The notes below the pieces were generated by a model. The model made no database searches. It was not told the origin of the DNA and saw only the letters and a program-made list of their open reading frames with translations. Shown here in pieces: positions 45,817-55,027 of a DNA stretch of 64,000 bases; the stretch's first letter is position 1; every line of letters starts with the position of its first letter. The stretch comes from Acinetobacter cumulans (GTDB taxonomy: Bacteria; Pseudomonadota; Gammaproteobacteria; Pseudomonadales; Moraxellaceae), in assembly GCF_003024525.3 (NCBI RefSeq), contig NZ_CP035934.2, positions 2,542,001 through 2,606,000 on the forward strand, read 5' to 3'. Made by a program: the position numbers and the translations under genes.

Positions 45817-46830
45817 ATGAGTAATCAAGATAATCGTCCAGTGATTTTGACTGGCGACCGCCCAACAGGACAACTTCACCTCGGTCACTTTGTAGGTTCT
45901 TTACGTTCACGTGTAGGCTTACAAGATTCACATCACCAACACCTGTTATTGGCTGATGCTCAAGCGCTGACTGATAATGCCGATAATTTCGAAAAAGTAC
46001 GTCGCAATATTATTGAAGTTGCAACCGATTATTTGGCAGTCGGCATTGACCCTACTAAAACAACAATTTGTGTTCAATCATGCTTACCAGCATTAAATGA
46101 ACTCACCATGCTTTACTTAAACTTTGTAACGGTTTCACGTTTAGAGCGTAACCCGACCATTAAATCTGAAATTCAAATGCGTGGATTTGAGCGTGATATT
46201 CCAGCAGGCTTCTTATGCTATCCAGTTGCTCAAGCTGCCGACATTACTGCGTTTAAAGCCAGCATTGTGCCTGTAGGTGAAGACCAAATTCCAATGATTG
46301 AACAAACCAATGAAATTGTTCGTCGTTTGAACCGTCAAATTGGTCATGACTTACTGCCAGAATGTAAAGCACTCTTATCAAATGTTGGTCGTTTACCTGG
46401 CTTCGATGGTAAGGCTAAAATGTCTAAATCTTTGGGCAACACTATTGTGCTTGATGCATCTGACAAAGACATTAAAAAAGCTGTTAATGCGATGTATACA
46501 GATCCAAATCACCTTCGTATTGAAGATCCAGGCCAAGTGGAAGGTAACGTTGTCTTTACTTATTTAGATGCCTTTGATCCAAACAAAGAAGAAGTTGAAG
46601 AACTAAAAGAACATTACCGTCGAGGCGGTTTAGGCGATGGTACAGTGAAGAAACGTCTTGAAGGTGTACTTAAAGAATTAATCACGCCTATCCGTGAGCG
46701 TCGTATCGAACTTGCAAAAGATCCAGATTACATCATGGATATTTTGAAGCATGGTACAGACAAATGTCGCGATATCACACAGCAAACGCTAGATGAAGTT
46801 AAAGCAGGTCTTGGTGTATTCCATTTCTAA
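45817..46830 (+). CDS. trpS: Tryptophanyl-tRNA synthetase
   Basis: 337 residues, a class I aminoacyl-tRNA synthetase charging tRNA-Trp. The HIGH-type signature is RPTGQLHLGH (residues 15-24) and the KMSKS loop is exact at 201-205 in AKMSKSLGN. The adenylate-site stretch VGEDQ is near residue 155. It is monocistronic with a promoter at 45733 and a terminator at 46852. In A. baylyi trpS neighbours sucD with the sRNA gene aar between them; here sucD is about 43 kb away. Confidence 0.97.
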   Translation: MSNQDNRPVILTGDRPTGQLHLGHFVGSLRSRVGLQDSHHQHLLLADAQALTDNADNFEKVRRNIIEVATDYLAVGIDPTKTTICVQSCLPALNELTMLYLNFVTVSRLERNPTIKSEIQMRGFERDIPAGFLCYPVAQAADITAFKASIVPVGEDQIPMIEQTNEIVRRLNRQIGHDLLPECKALLSNVGRLPGFDGKAKMSKSLGNTIVLDASDKDIKKAVNAMYTDPNHLRIEDPGQVEGNVVFTYLDAFDPNKEEVEELKEHYRRGGLGDGTVKKRLEGVLKELITPIRERRIELAKDPDYIMDILKHGTDKCRDITQQTLDEVKAGLGVFHF

Positions 46831-46851
46831 GAATTTTCATCGCAAATTAAA

Positions 46852-46879
46852 AGCCTTTCTTTGATGAAGGGCTTTTTTT
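46852..46879 (+). terminator. trpS terminator
   Basis: AGCCTTTC-TTTGAT-GAAGGGCT (one T-G pair) followed by six or more T. Confidence 0.8.
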
Positions 46880-46890
46880 ATACAAATTCT

Positions 46891-46920
46891 TTGACATCAG
46901 TCACACAAAGTGCGCATTCT
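46891..46920 (+). promoter_or_regulatory. Promoter candidate for the sRNA downstream of trpS
   Basis: A perfect TTGACA at 46891-46896, an 18-base spacer and a weak -10 CATTCT. A CRP-like match TTTGA-CATCAG-TCACA (9 of 10) overlaps the -35 box at 46890-46905. Confidence 0.4.
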
Positions 46921-46925
46921 TAACG

Positions 46926-47092
46926 CTTCGTAACATCGCGTAACTCGAATACTCATGAATGATCCACACTTTCGTTTTATGATCTACCCATGTTTTAGGA
47001 AACCCTAAGTCATACATTTCTCCTTTACCGAGACTACGCGAGTAGTTTCGTTGTTATACGCAATGACAACCCCAATCATTGCGTATTTTTTT
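46926..47092 (+). ncRNA. aar: Probable small RNA, position and size like Acinetobacter Aar
   Basis: No protein frame is seen in this 170-base stretch, but it has the layout of an sRNA gene. A TTGACA box lies at 46891. A strong Rho-independent terminator is present at 47057-47092: TACGCAATGA and TCATTGCGTA form a 10-bp stem with a 9-base loop, followed by seven T. Because trpS already has its own terminator at 46852, this second plus-strand terminator needs its own transcript. From memory, A. baylyi encodes the Hfq-dependent sRNA Aar next to trpS (between trpS and sucD), about 180 nt long and linked to amino acid metabolism. Identity with Aar is inferred from position and size, not from alignment. 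Confidence 0.5.
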
Positions 47093-47139
47093 GTCCAAAA
47101 ATCATGTATTCAACCAAATATTTCACATTAAGCCATATT

Positions 47140-47162
47140 AAAAAACCCACAATTAAGTGGGC
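47140..47162 (-). terminator. Terminator of the wzi-like pseudogene
   Basis: On the minus strand GCCCAC-TTAATT-GTGGGT followed by six T, about 30 bases past the last stop. Confidence 0.75.
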
Positions 47163-47190
47163 TTTCTTCAATTCATAACTGAATCAGATA

Positions 47191-48570
47191 TTAATTTAAT
47201 GGAAACTCTATCCCCAAAGACACCCCAGCATCTGTACCACGACGATCAGAATCACTGAGCCAACCATTCAATTTGACAGGAATATCAGTACGTAGCTGAT
47301 GCGTCCAAGTTAAATCAAGTGCATTAACTTCATCCTTTTCTGGGAAAGCTAAATTATTTTTTGCACCTCGTTCACTGCCAGTAAGTTTGGCAAATAACAC
47401 ACGTCCATTCACACGATTGGCTGAATTAATCGTCACACTACCACCAGTAGATACCATTTGACCATCACCACCCATGGCATGACCCAATGGGAAACCATGT
47501 TGGTAGTAGCCATCCTTATAATTATGATGATTATATGAAATACCTCGAGCATCACCATTAGTACGCGTATCAGCCCACTCTGCATAAAGCTGATAAGGCA
47601 TATCCTTCATTGATGAAGAATAATCAGCACCTGCAAGATACATTTTTTTCGCTGGCAGTAAGCCAGACTCATCTTCACCAACATATTGACTATACAGACT
47701 CATCGGCACATTCATCAGCTTCTGTAAATTTAAACGACCATCAAAACCAGCAATCTGATTAGATGCATTTTTATCATTTACACAATTACCATCAGTACAG
47801 TCATTATCTTTACCAATAATTGCATTCCAGTACGCATTAAATGACTTAGGCTGACCTTTACCCCCAATCTGAAGCGTTCTAGATGCACCAAACTCTAGAT
47901 AAGGCAATGGTTGTGCTGTTAAACGCATACCAATTAAATTAGTATCTGGAATAGCGCGATAATCATCTAAACGTCCAGCAAAAACTTGATATTGCCAAGG
48001 CCCAACCCATGACAACCACTTGCTGTCAAAAGCACTTTGTGTGGCACGCTGCGCAGTAAAACCATAAACAGGCCGACTTGCATCACCACGGATCAAACTA
48101 CCGTCATGCCCTGGCCCCCAGTAAGTTAGGATCTGACCTGCAATCAACCATTGATTCCAAAGTTTGCCTGCAAGATATGAACCTTCAACATTGACGGTTT
48201 GTTTCAGCATTTACACGTAAACGTGCATCCCAATTTTGACTACCTGCGTTCAATTCTACAGCCGCTTGAAACTGAGCTTTTTGATGATCATCAAAGTTTT
48301 GTGGGATATTTTTTTGATCTGACTCAGCAAACACTTCCGCTTTTAATAATGTATTGTTTGCAGTCAATTGACTTTTGATCGATTGAATCACTTTTTGCTG
48401 TGCAACAGTACTCACTTTGGCAGACGCTAAAGCACGCTGCACCTCATCTCCACTTAAGGGCCAAGTCGATGTACTGATTCATCATTTAAAACCAAGCCTT
48501 GCGCCCAAACAGGTGCTACACACATACTCAACAGCCAAAATGACAAACAGCGCTTATTTACAATTTTCAA
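47191..48570 (-). pseudogene. Broken Wzi-family capsule assembly protein gene
   Basis: Three in-order pieces of one outer-membrane beta-barrel protein lie in different frames. Piece 1 (from a TTG at 48570) has a signal peptide ending PVWAQG and then LVLNDES before drifting to a stop. Piece 2 (about 48480-48185) holds STSTWPLSGDEVQRALA to NWDARLRVNAE. Piece 3 (48210-47191) holds VNVEGSYLAGKLWNQW, YWGPGHDGS and the rest of the barrel, ending in a Phe-containing strand (LGIEFPLN). The junction between pieces 1 and 2 looks like a small deletion: the segment expected before STSTWPLSG is missing. The piece 2-3 junction is a frameshift or small deletion. Wzi proteins attach or assemble capsule at the outer membrane. 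The family call rests on YWGPGHDGSLIRGDASRP-type motifs. Sequencing error cannot be excluded for one lesion but hardly for both. Confidence 0.75.
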
Positions 48571-48776
48571 ACCTTCTCTCTTAAATTCTAATACTTAATT
48601 CAACCTTAATTCTTAAATTATTCTCGTGAAAAATAATCATTTCTTAAAGAATATTTACAATAAAATAACCAACAGATATATTTAAAAACATGATTAAACT
48701 ATTCTTTTTATGATTTTTTCAATTTTGTTTAATCACCAATAAAAAACAACACAATTTTTTTTAAAACTGCTTGCAT

Positions 48777-48800
48777 AAAAAACCCGCTATAAAGCGGGTT
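48777..48800 (-). terminator. lysS terminator
   Basis: AACCCGCT-ATAA-AGCGGGTT perfect 8-bp stem with A-run on the left (T-tail on the minus strand) and T-run on the right; bidirectional. Confidence 0.85.
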
Positions 48801-48824
48801 TTTTTAACACTCAGTTTTTATCAC

Positions 48825-50354
48825 TTAAGCATTTTTATGACGCATGTGTGGGAACAAAATCACATCACGAATACTTGGTGCATTCGCAAACAGCATGACT
48901 AAACGGTCAATACCAATACCTTGGCCAGCTGTAGGAGGCAAACCATATTCTAATGCTTCAACGAAATCTGCATCGTAATGCATCGCTTCATCATCACCTG
49001 CATCTTTTTCAGCAACTTGTGCTTGGAAGCGTTCTGCTTGGTCAATTGGGTCATTTAACTCTGAGAAACCATTTGCAAGTTCACGACCACCAATGAAGAA
49101 TTCAAAACGGTCTGTGATATGCGGGTTGTCATCGTTACGACGAGCCAATGGAGAAGTTTCCGCAGGATATTCAGTAATGAAAGTCGGTTGACGTAATTGA
49201 GTTTCAACAGTTTCTTCAAATACAATCGTTTGAAGTTTGCCTAAACCAAAACCAGGTTTTACTTGTTCTTTAAGTTCTTCACGAACAAAGTTTGCAAGGA
49301 ATTGACGGTCAGCGACATTTTCAGCAGTAAAGCTTGGGTTGTGTTCAAGAATCGCATCAAACATCGAGATTTTTTTGTATGGACCTTTGAAGCTATACAC
49401 TTCTTCGCCATAAGGAACATCTGTAGAACCTAAAATGTCGATTGCCAGTTTCTCAAGCATTTTTTCAGTGAGTTCCATCAAGTCTTTATAATCTGCATAA
49501 GCTTGATAGAATTCAATCATAGTGAATTCAGGGTTATGACGTGTAGAAACACCTTCGTTACGGAAGTTACGGTTAATTTCGAATACACGTTCAAAACCAC
49601 CAACAACCAAACGCTTTAAATAAAGCTCAGGTGCAATACGTAAGAATAGCGGCATATCCAATGCATTATGATGTGTTTCAAATGGACGTGCAGATGCACC
49701 ACCTGGAATCACATGCATCATTGGAGTTTCAACTTCCATGAAGCGTTCATTGGTTAAATATGCACGAATACCTGACACTACTTTTGCACGAATTTCAAAA
49801 GTTTTACGTGTTTCTTCGTTTACGATTAAGTCTAAGTAGCGCTTACGATACTTTACTTCCGTGTCAGTTAGACCATGGAACTTATCAGGAAGTGGGCGTA
49901 ATGATTTTGTTAATAATTCGAAATGTTCGATATGTACATAAAGATCACCTTTACCAGAGCGACCCACATAACCTTTAATTGCGATGATATCGCCAAGATC
50001 TAAACCTTTGATTGTTTCCAATACTTCAGGTGCAAGCTCTTTACGTGCAACATATAACTGGATACGACCTGTCATATCTTGAATCACAATGAATGAACCA
50101 CGGTTCAACATTACACGACCCGCTACAGATACATACACCTTTTCACCCGCTTCGATATCTTCTTTCGATACGTCTGCAAATTGGTCTTGTAAGTCTTGTG
50201 CGTAGTGCTCACGTTTAAACGTATTTGGCCAAGGGCTTGTACCCTTTTCCTTTGCCTGTTCTTCAATTTGCTTTAACTTGGCATGACGCTGTGCAATTAA
50301 ATCGTTTTCGGAAATGTGTTGTTCAGAAGTCGATTGAGCGTTATTTTGCGTCAT
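48825..50354 (-). CDS. lysS: Lysyl-tRNA synthetase (class II)
   Basis: 509 residues from the ATG at 50354 ([12 protein letters not shown]). A 29-codon upstream extension to 50441 is hydrophobic and unlike the family, while GAGG lies 7-10 bases before the 50354 ATG. Domains: a charged N-terminal helix, an OB-fold anticodon-binding domain (about 60-180, [12 protein letters not shown]), and the class II catalytic core with motif 1 ([17 protein letters not shown]), motif 2 ([18 protein letters not shown]) and motif 3 ([10 protein letters not shown]). It charges tRNA-Lys. It is monocistronic with a strong terminator. Confidence 0.96.
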   Translation of the reverse strand: MTQNNAQSTSEQHISENDLIAQRHAKLKQIEEQAKEKGTSPWPNTFKREHYAQDLQDQFADVSKEDIEAGEKVYVSVAGRVMLNRGSFIVIQDMTGRIQLYVARKELAPEVLETIKGLDLGDIIAIKGYVGRSGKGDLYVHIEHFELLTKSLRPLPDKFHGLTDTEVKYRKRYLDLIVNEETRKTFEIRAKVVSGIRAYLTNERFMEVETPMMHVIPGGASARPFETHHNALDMPLFLRIAPELYLKRLVVGGFERVFEINRNFRNEGVSTRHNPEFTMIEFYQAYADYKDLMELTEKMLEKLAIDILGSTDVPYGEEVYSFKGPYKKISMFDAILEHNPSFTAENVADRQFLANFVREELKEQVKPGFGLGKLQTIVFEETVETQLRQPTFITEYPAETSPLARRNDDNPHITDRFEFFIGGRELANGFSELNDPIDQAERFQAQVAEKDAGDDEAMHYDADFVEALEYGLPPTAGQGIGIDRLVMLFANAPSIRDVILFPHMRHKNA

Positions 50355-50847
50355 CTCTGCCTCGAATATGATCAAATAAATAAGAAGTTGCATAGCATAG
50401 CAGAAATAGAGAAAAATTCGAAGAATCTCTGTGAATTTCAATGTGCTTTCACTCTGCTCCGCACTTTTAAGCTACTATGGCCATTTTTTTAGTCCTGAGC
50501 CAACTTTTACAACTATCGGTAATTGCACAGTCCAAAGGCTGACTTACCCTCTTCACCTACGCATTAAAACAACGCTCTAATGCAACCATAAACCTTTTAT
50601 CAATTCTTCATCATACATCTCACTAGCTCAGCAAGTTGTTGGCGTACATCACTATTTCACTCAGTGTTAAGCCAACCTAAAATATTGATAAAGATGATCT
50701 ACTTATGACTTATCCCTTAGTAGATTAGACCAATAGCTAAATTATCTTTTTGTGATTAAGCCCTACAATAAGTCAATCGTATTGATTGAAAATTACATTA
50801 TTTTCAATTGCCAGACATTTTAAAAAAATTCAGTGCGAACAAAAAAA
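50355..50847. other. Intergenic region between lysS and the YqiA-like hydrolase
   Basis: About 0.5 kb, divergent. No gene, RNA structure or convincing promoter pair could be supported. The right half is AT-rich. Confidence 0.4.
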
Positions 50848-51354
50848 ATGACTTCTTGTGTATCTAAAATTCTGTTTTTGCATGGACTTGATTCCTCAAA
50901 AGAATCTACAAAATTCCATGCAATTGATGCCGAACAAAAGTACTGCATCAATATCGACTACCGAAACCTAAATTTTCGGACAGTGGCTGACTTTTATCAC
51001 GATATTATTCAAAAAATTCAACCTGAGATTATTGTGGGACATAGTTTAGGGGGCTATTGGGCTTTAAAAATGTCACATGCTCATCACATTCCCTGTGTTA
51101 TCGCCAATCCAAGTCTCAAGCCAAATTTCCGTGATGACTACCATGCGATTAGCGATTACGATTTAGACCATGATATTCCACAACTCGCTTATTTGGAGCT
51201 GGGCGATGAAATTCTAGATATGTACGAAGTCAAACACCAATTAGAAGATTTTATGCAAGTTGAAACATATACAGGTGGGCACCATCGCCTAGCACATCCT
51301 GAATGTATTAATGCACTCATTCAACAAATTGAAACGACACAGCGCCAAAAATAA
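50848..51354 (+). CDS. YqiA/YcfP-family alpha/beta hydrolase
   Basis: 168 residues from the ATG at 50848; a GTG 5 codons upstream is possible, and neither start has a strong ribosome-binding site. The fold is the compact esterase type: FLHGLDSSKEST near residue 10, nucleophile elbow GHSLGG with Ser66, Asp in LELGDEILD near residue 122, and catalytic His in GGHHRLAH near residue 148. YqiA/YcfP proteins are small cytoplasmic esterases or thioesterases of uncertain substrate. The gene stands alone between lysS and apt. Confidence 0.85.
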   Translation: MTSCVSKILFLHGLDSSKESTKFHAIDAEQKYCINIDYRNLNFRTVADFYHDIIQKIQPEIIVGHSLGGYWALKMSHAHHIPCVIANPSLKPNFRDDYHAISDYDLDHDIPQLAYLELGDEILDMYEVKHQLEDFMQVETYTGGHHRLAHPECINALIQQIETTQRQK

Positions 51355-51453
51355 TCTTGTTGGCTCAGGCGATATAAAAATGCCTTTTCATACTATGCAA
51401 AAAAAGCATAGCGCAACACAATTGGGCATATACATCAAAACTCTGTGCTGGGC

Positions 51454-51480
51454 AAAAAAAAGCCTTGCATCAGCAAGGCT
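51454..51480 (-). terminator. apt terminator
   Basis: AGCCTTGC-ATCA-GCAAGGCT perfect 8-bp stem; the minus-strand T-tail is the A-run at 51454-51460. Confidence 0.85.
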
Positions 51481-51509
51481 TTGATTGACTGATTCAAATC
51501 AATCCTTCA

Positions 51510-52052
51510 TTAAGCAGCATCTGCTTCAGGCTTAGATTTATCATCTAATACTGTCCAGATTTTCATACCCAAATCTTGGTGTAAATCAGGAAGATCTAAG
51601 AAAATGCTCGCACCTAAAATTTCGTGATTACATTTTTCAGCCAACTGTTTAACCGCTTTTAAAGTGCCACCAGTAGCCAAAACATCATCCACAATAATCA
51701 CTTTTTGCGCTTGAATTTCAGCAGACATTTCTAAACGGTCCATACCATATTCTAAGCTATAACCCACACCAACAACTGGCGGTGGTAACTTGCCAGCTTT
51801 ACGTACTAAGATAAGGCCCTTGCCAGTACGCTGTGCCAACAAGCTTGCTAAAACAAAACCACGTGCTTCTACTGCAATAAAGCTATCTACTGCTGCCAAT
51901 TGTTCTGCAGGAATACTCGCGATGAGCGCATCCGTCAACGGACCCACTTGTGTTAAGAACAACGGTGTTAAATCGAAGAAGCAAATACCAGGTTTTGGAA
52001 AATCTTGGACCGAACGAATGTGTGACCACAATGCAGTAGACGAGTTGCTCAT
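51510..52052 (-). CDS. apt: Adenine phosphoribosyltransferase
   Basis: 180 residues. It salvages adenine to AMP with PRPP in the cytoplasm. The PRPP-binding motif VIIVDDVLATGGTLKA is near residue 118, the flexible loop with the adenine site lies around VRKAGKLPPPVVGVGYSLEYG (about 82-102), and VEARGFVLASLLA is near residue 60. The C-terminus is a little longer than in E. coli (DDKSKPEADAA). ATAGGAG lies just before the ATG. Monocistronic. Confidence 0.96.
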   Translation of the reverse strand: MSNSSTALWSHIRSVQDFPKPGICFFDLTPLFLTQVGPLTDALIASIPAEQLAAVDSFIAVEARGFVLASLLAQRTGKGLILVRKAGKLPPPVVGVGYSLEYGMDRLEMSAEIQAQKVIIVDDVLATGGTLKAVKQLAEKCNHEILGASIFLDLPDLHQDLGMKIWTVLDDKSKPEADAA

Positions 52053-52594
52053 AGGAGAAATTTAAAAAATAAATAAGGAATGCGTGAATTTTAACGCTTA
52101 TTCAACAAAATGAATAGTCAATATACAATTTCAACTCAAGTCAAAAACACCCAAAAACAAACTAACTTATTGTTTTATAATAAAACATTTATTTAAAAAA
52201 TATTCAGTATATATTCTTCTAATTATAATTTAACGAACAATCAGCTTTTTTCATACACGGCTTTAGTCTAAAAAGCCAAAGTTTTAATCCAGTACATCCT
52301 ATATAAGATGGTGATCGATAAAAGTGCGATCAATCGCATGATTTATACGACTTGCTAAGTTAGAAAAACACAAAACTTGAAACGATGACTGATGGGTTTA
52401 ATGACAATTTCTGTCCTCGGCTGACATTCTGCTTTTAATTTCACTGTTTAAACTCTTATGCACTTTACTTTATGCTCGGAACTGCGTAAAAATTTAACCG
52501 AAGTTTATGCTGTTTAAAGTCAAATTATTAGAGTCTTGCAGTAGATTGAGTATTTCTGACTGTTTATACATACGGTCGGTTTTTGGAGAATCAA
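52053..52594. other. Intergenic region between apt and rubA
   Basis: About 0.54 kb between divergent genes, AT-rich. It must contain both promoters, but no pair of boxes with good spacing stands out. No RNA gene recognised. Confidence 0.4.
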
Positions 52595-52759
52595 ATGAAA
52601 AAGTATCAATGCATCGTTTGTGGATGGATTTATGACGAAGCAGAAGGTTGGCCTCAAGACGGTATCGTCGCAGGTACAAAATGGGAAGATATTCCAGACG
52701 ATTGGACTTGCCCTGACTGTGGCGTGTCAAAAGCCGATTTTGAAATGGTTGAGATCTGA
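52595..52759 (+). CDS. rubA: Rubredoxin
   Basis: 54 residues, the typical length. It binds one iron through two CxxC pairs: CIVC (Cys6, Cys9) and CPDC (Cys39, Cys42), with the family's [15 protein letters not shown] and DDWTC segments. In Acinetobacter it carries electrons from rubredoxin reductase to the membrane alkane hydroxylase AlkM, which is encoded elsewhere. TTGGAG lies 8 bases before the ATG. A strong terminator sits between it and rubB, so the small abundant carrier can be made in excess over the reductase. Confidence 0.97.
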   Translation: MKKYQCIVCGWIYDEAEGWPQDGIVAGTKWEDIPDDWTCPDCGVSKADFEMVEI

Positions 52760-52770
52760 TACATCTTTAA

Positions 52771-52798
52771 AAAGACCATAAGCTTATGGTCTTTTTTT
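52771..52798 (+). terminator. Terminator between rubA and rubB
   Basis: AGACCATA-AGCT-TATGGTCT is a perfect stem that is also symmetrical through the loop, followed by seven T. It lies 12 bases after the rubA stop and 38 before the rubB start. Confidence 0.8.
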
Positions 52799-52835
52799 AC
52801 GTCTTTAATAAAATAAAATCTCTTTGGAGTCGAGT

Positions 52836-54017
52836 ATGCACCCAATTGTCATTATTGGTTCAGGTATGGCTGGTTATGCTGCTGCACGTGAATTTCGCAA
52901 GCTAAATACAGAACAAGAACTGGTTATGATTTGTGCTGACGATGCAGCCAATTATGCAAAACCGACCCTATCCAATGCATTTGCACTCAAAAAAGCACCC
53001 GAACAAATTGCACTTGGCGATGCTGAAAAAATGGCAACACAGCTCAATATGCGCATTGTGAATCATACTTGGGTTAAAAACATTGATACGGCAGTTCAGG
53101 AAATTCAACTTGAAAATACTCAAGGTGAAGCTTCAACTCAAGCCTATTCTCAGCTCGTGCTTGCCGTGGGGGCACATGCCATTCGCTTAGCCATTGCTGG
53201 TGATGGTAGCGATGACATTCATACCGTAAACAGCTTAAGCGAGTACAAATCATTCCGTGCCTGCTTAGATCAACGTCAAGACAAACGTGTAGTGATTCTA
53301 GGCGCAGGTTTAATTGGCTGTGAATTTGCCAACGATTTACAAAATACAGGCTATGACGTTACGGTTGTAGACTTAGCACCACTGCCTTTAGGTCGTTTGT
53401 TGCCGACACACGTTGCGGAATCTTTTAAAGACAAGCTGTCATCTACAGGGATTCAATTTGTCTTAGGCACTACAGTTGAAAAAGTTGCCAAAAATGCCGA
53501 TGGATCATATAGCGTCGCTTTGGCAAATGGTCAAAGCTTTACAGCGGATGCGGTCTTGTCTGCAATTGGCTTACAACCGAATCTTGCATTGACTGCAGAA
53601 GCGAACATTCAGACCAGCCGTGGCATTGTGACCAATGGCCACTTAGAAACCAATCAAGCCAACATTTATGCTTTAGGCGACTGCGCAGAAGTTAATGGTT
53701 TGCTGTTGCCTTATGTCATGCCAATCATGCAACAAGCTCGCGCATTAGCAAAAACCTTAAATGGTGAAACAACAGCTGTGCACTATCCTGCTATGCCTGT
53801 TGCTGTAAAAACGCCAGCTGCGCCATTAACTGTTTTACCTGCACCTTTAAATGTAGAAGTTCAGTGGGAAACCGAAGAATTTGAAGATGGCATGCTATCT
53901 AAAGCACTGGATAATGAGGGCACACTGCGTGGTTTTGTATTGCTGGGCGCAACGGCTGCCAAGCAACGACTTAGTCTGACCAAGTTAGTTCCTGACTTGA
54001 TTCCTGCTTCAGTTTAA
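52836..54017 (+). CDS. rubB: Rubredoxin-NAD+ reductase
   Basis: 393 residues from the ATG at 52836, which has GGAG 7-10 bases upstream; a TTG 4 codons earlier is disfavoured. It is an FAD enzyme that reduces rubredoxin with NADH for alkane hydroxylation. FAD motif GSGMAG is at residues 8-13, the NAD-binding Rossmann motif GAGLIG is near residue 155, and the FAD-ribityl motif YALGDCAEV is near residue 285. The C-terminal domain binds rubredoxin. It is followed at short distance by estB and oxyR in the arrangement known from A. baylyi. Confidence 0.95.
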   Translation: MHPIVIIGSGMAGYAAAREFRKLNTEQELVMICADDAANYAKPTLSNAFALKKAPEQIALGDAEKMATQLNMRIVNHTWVKNIDTAVQEIQLENTQGEASTQAYSQLVLAVGAHAIRLAIAGDGSDDIHTVNSLSEYKSFRACLDQRQDKRVVILGAGLIGCEFANDLQNTGYDVTVVDLAPLPLGRLLPTHVAESFKDKLSSTGIQFVLGTTVEKVAKNADGSYSVALANGQSFTADAVLSAIGLQPNLALTAEANIQTSRGIVTNGHLETNQANIYALGDCAEVNGLLLPYVMPIMQQARALAKTLNGETTAVHYPAMPVAVKTPAAPLTVLPAPLNVEVQWETEEFEDGMLSKALDNEGTLRGFVLLGATAAKQRLSLTKLVPDLIPASV

Positions 54018-54075
54018 GGTTTAAATACATGAACGCTTCACGCATTGAAGCGTTCAGTTTTTCAGGAAAATAAAA

Positions 54076-55014
54076 ATGAATAGTGCCCTGCAATACCAAC
54101 CTTCGCCTTACACACCATTTATGCATGAAACAAAAGTGGATTTAGGTAATGGCATTGAATTACATGTCGAAGTTGGAGGCAATCCTGAACACCCCACTCT
54201 ATTATTGATTATGGGTTTGGGCGCACAAATGTTGTATTGGCCCGATTTTTTCTGCAAATCTTTGATTGATCAAGGTTATCGCATTATCCGTTACGATAAT
54301 CGCGATATCGGCTTATCCTCAAAAATTCGAAACAAAGGCCCACGCTTAAATACACTCAAACTGATGGGTCGATTCGCACTGGGTTTAGACAATCAAGGCT
54401 CACCCTATAATTTATATGATATGGCCAATGATGCAGCTCTGCTCATTGAACGTTTAGGCTTAGACAAAGTTCATGTGATTGGTGCATCTATGGGGGGCAT
54501 GATTGCACAAATATTAGCAGCACAGCACCCTGATAAAGTACAAAAACTGGGCTTGATGTTTACCAGTAACAACCAGCCTTTATTACCCCCACCCTTTCCA
54601 AAGCAACTTTTTAGCTTAATTGGTAAGCCTGAATCTTCAGATGAAGAAGGCATTGTGAATCATAGTCTGAAAGTTTTTAAAATTATTGGCTCCCCTGGAT
54701 ATGTCAATCATTTAGAAGCAATTCAGACCGCTCGTAAGTTATATCAACGAAGTTATTATCCAGCGGGTGTACTTCAACAGTTTTTAGCAATATTATGTAC
54801 AGGCTCCTTGCTTAAACTAGATCAACAAATCGATCACAAGACGCTGGTGGTTCATGGCTCTAAAGATCGCTTGTTACCCCCTAGCCATGGTAAGGCAGTT
54901 GCTAAAGCAATTTCTGGCGCAAAATTTGAATTAATTGATGGAATGGGGCATGATATCCCACCGCATTTTATTCCATATCTTAGCGGGTTATTTGCTGATC
55001 ACTTTAAATCATAA
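54076..55014 (+). CDS. estB: Alpha/beta hydrolase (EstB-like esterase)
   Basis: 312 residues, alpha/beta hydrolase fold. Nucleophile Ser138 in GASMGG, oxyanion region LLIMGLGAQ near 44-52, acid in HGSKDRLLPP near residue 260 and catalytic His in DGMGHDIPPH near residue 292. No signal peptide, so cytoplasmic. The gene sits 58 bases after rubB and 13 bases before oxyR, as estB does in A. baylyi. The substrate is unknown; hydrolysis of esters formed during alkane metabolism is a reasonable inference only. Confidence 0.88.
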   Translation: MNSALQYQPSPYTPFMHETKVDLGNGIELHVEVGGNPEHPTLLLIMGLGAQMLYWPDFFCKSLIDQGYRIIRYDNRDIGLSSKIRNKGPRLNTLKLMGRFALGLDNQGSPYNLYDMANDAALLIERLGLDKVHVIGASMGGMIAQILAAQHPDKVQKLGLMFTSNNQPLLPPPFPKQLFSLIGKPESSDEEGIVNHSLKVFKIIGSPGYVNHLEAIQTARKLYQRSYYPAGVLQQFLAILCTGSLLKLDQQIDHKTLVVHGSKDRLLPPSHGKAVAKAISGAKFELIDGMGHDIPPHFIPYLSGLFADHFKS

Positions 55015-55027
55015 ACATTAGGACACT

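Noticed and set aside
50355..50441. 29-residue N-terminal extension of LysS
   Set aside because: Hydrophobic and unlike the family; the downstream ATG at 50354 has a proper GAGG site.
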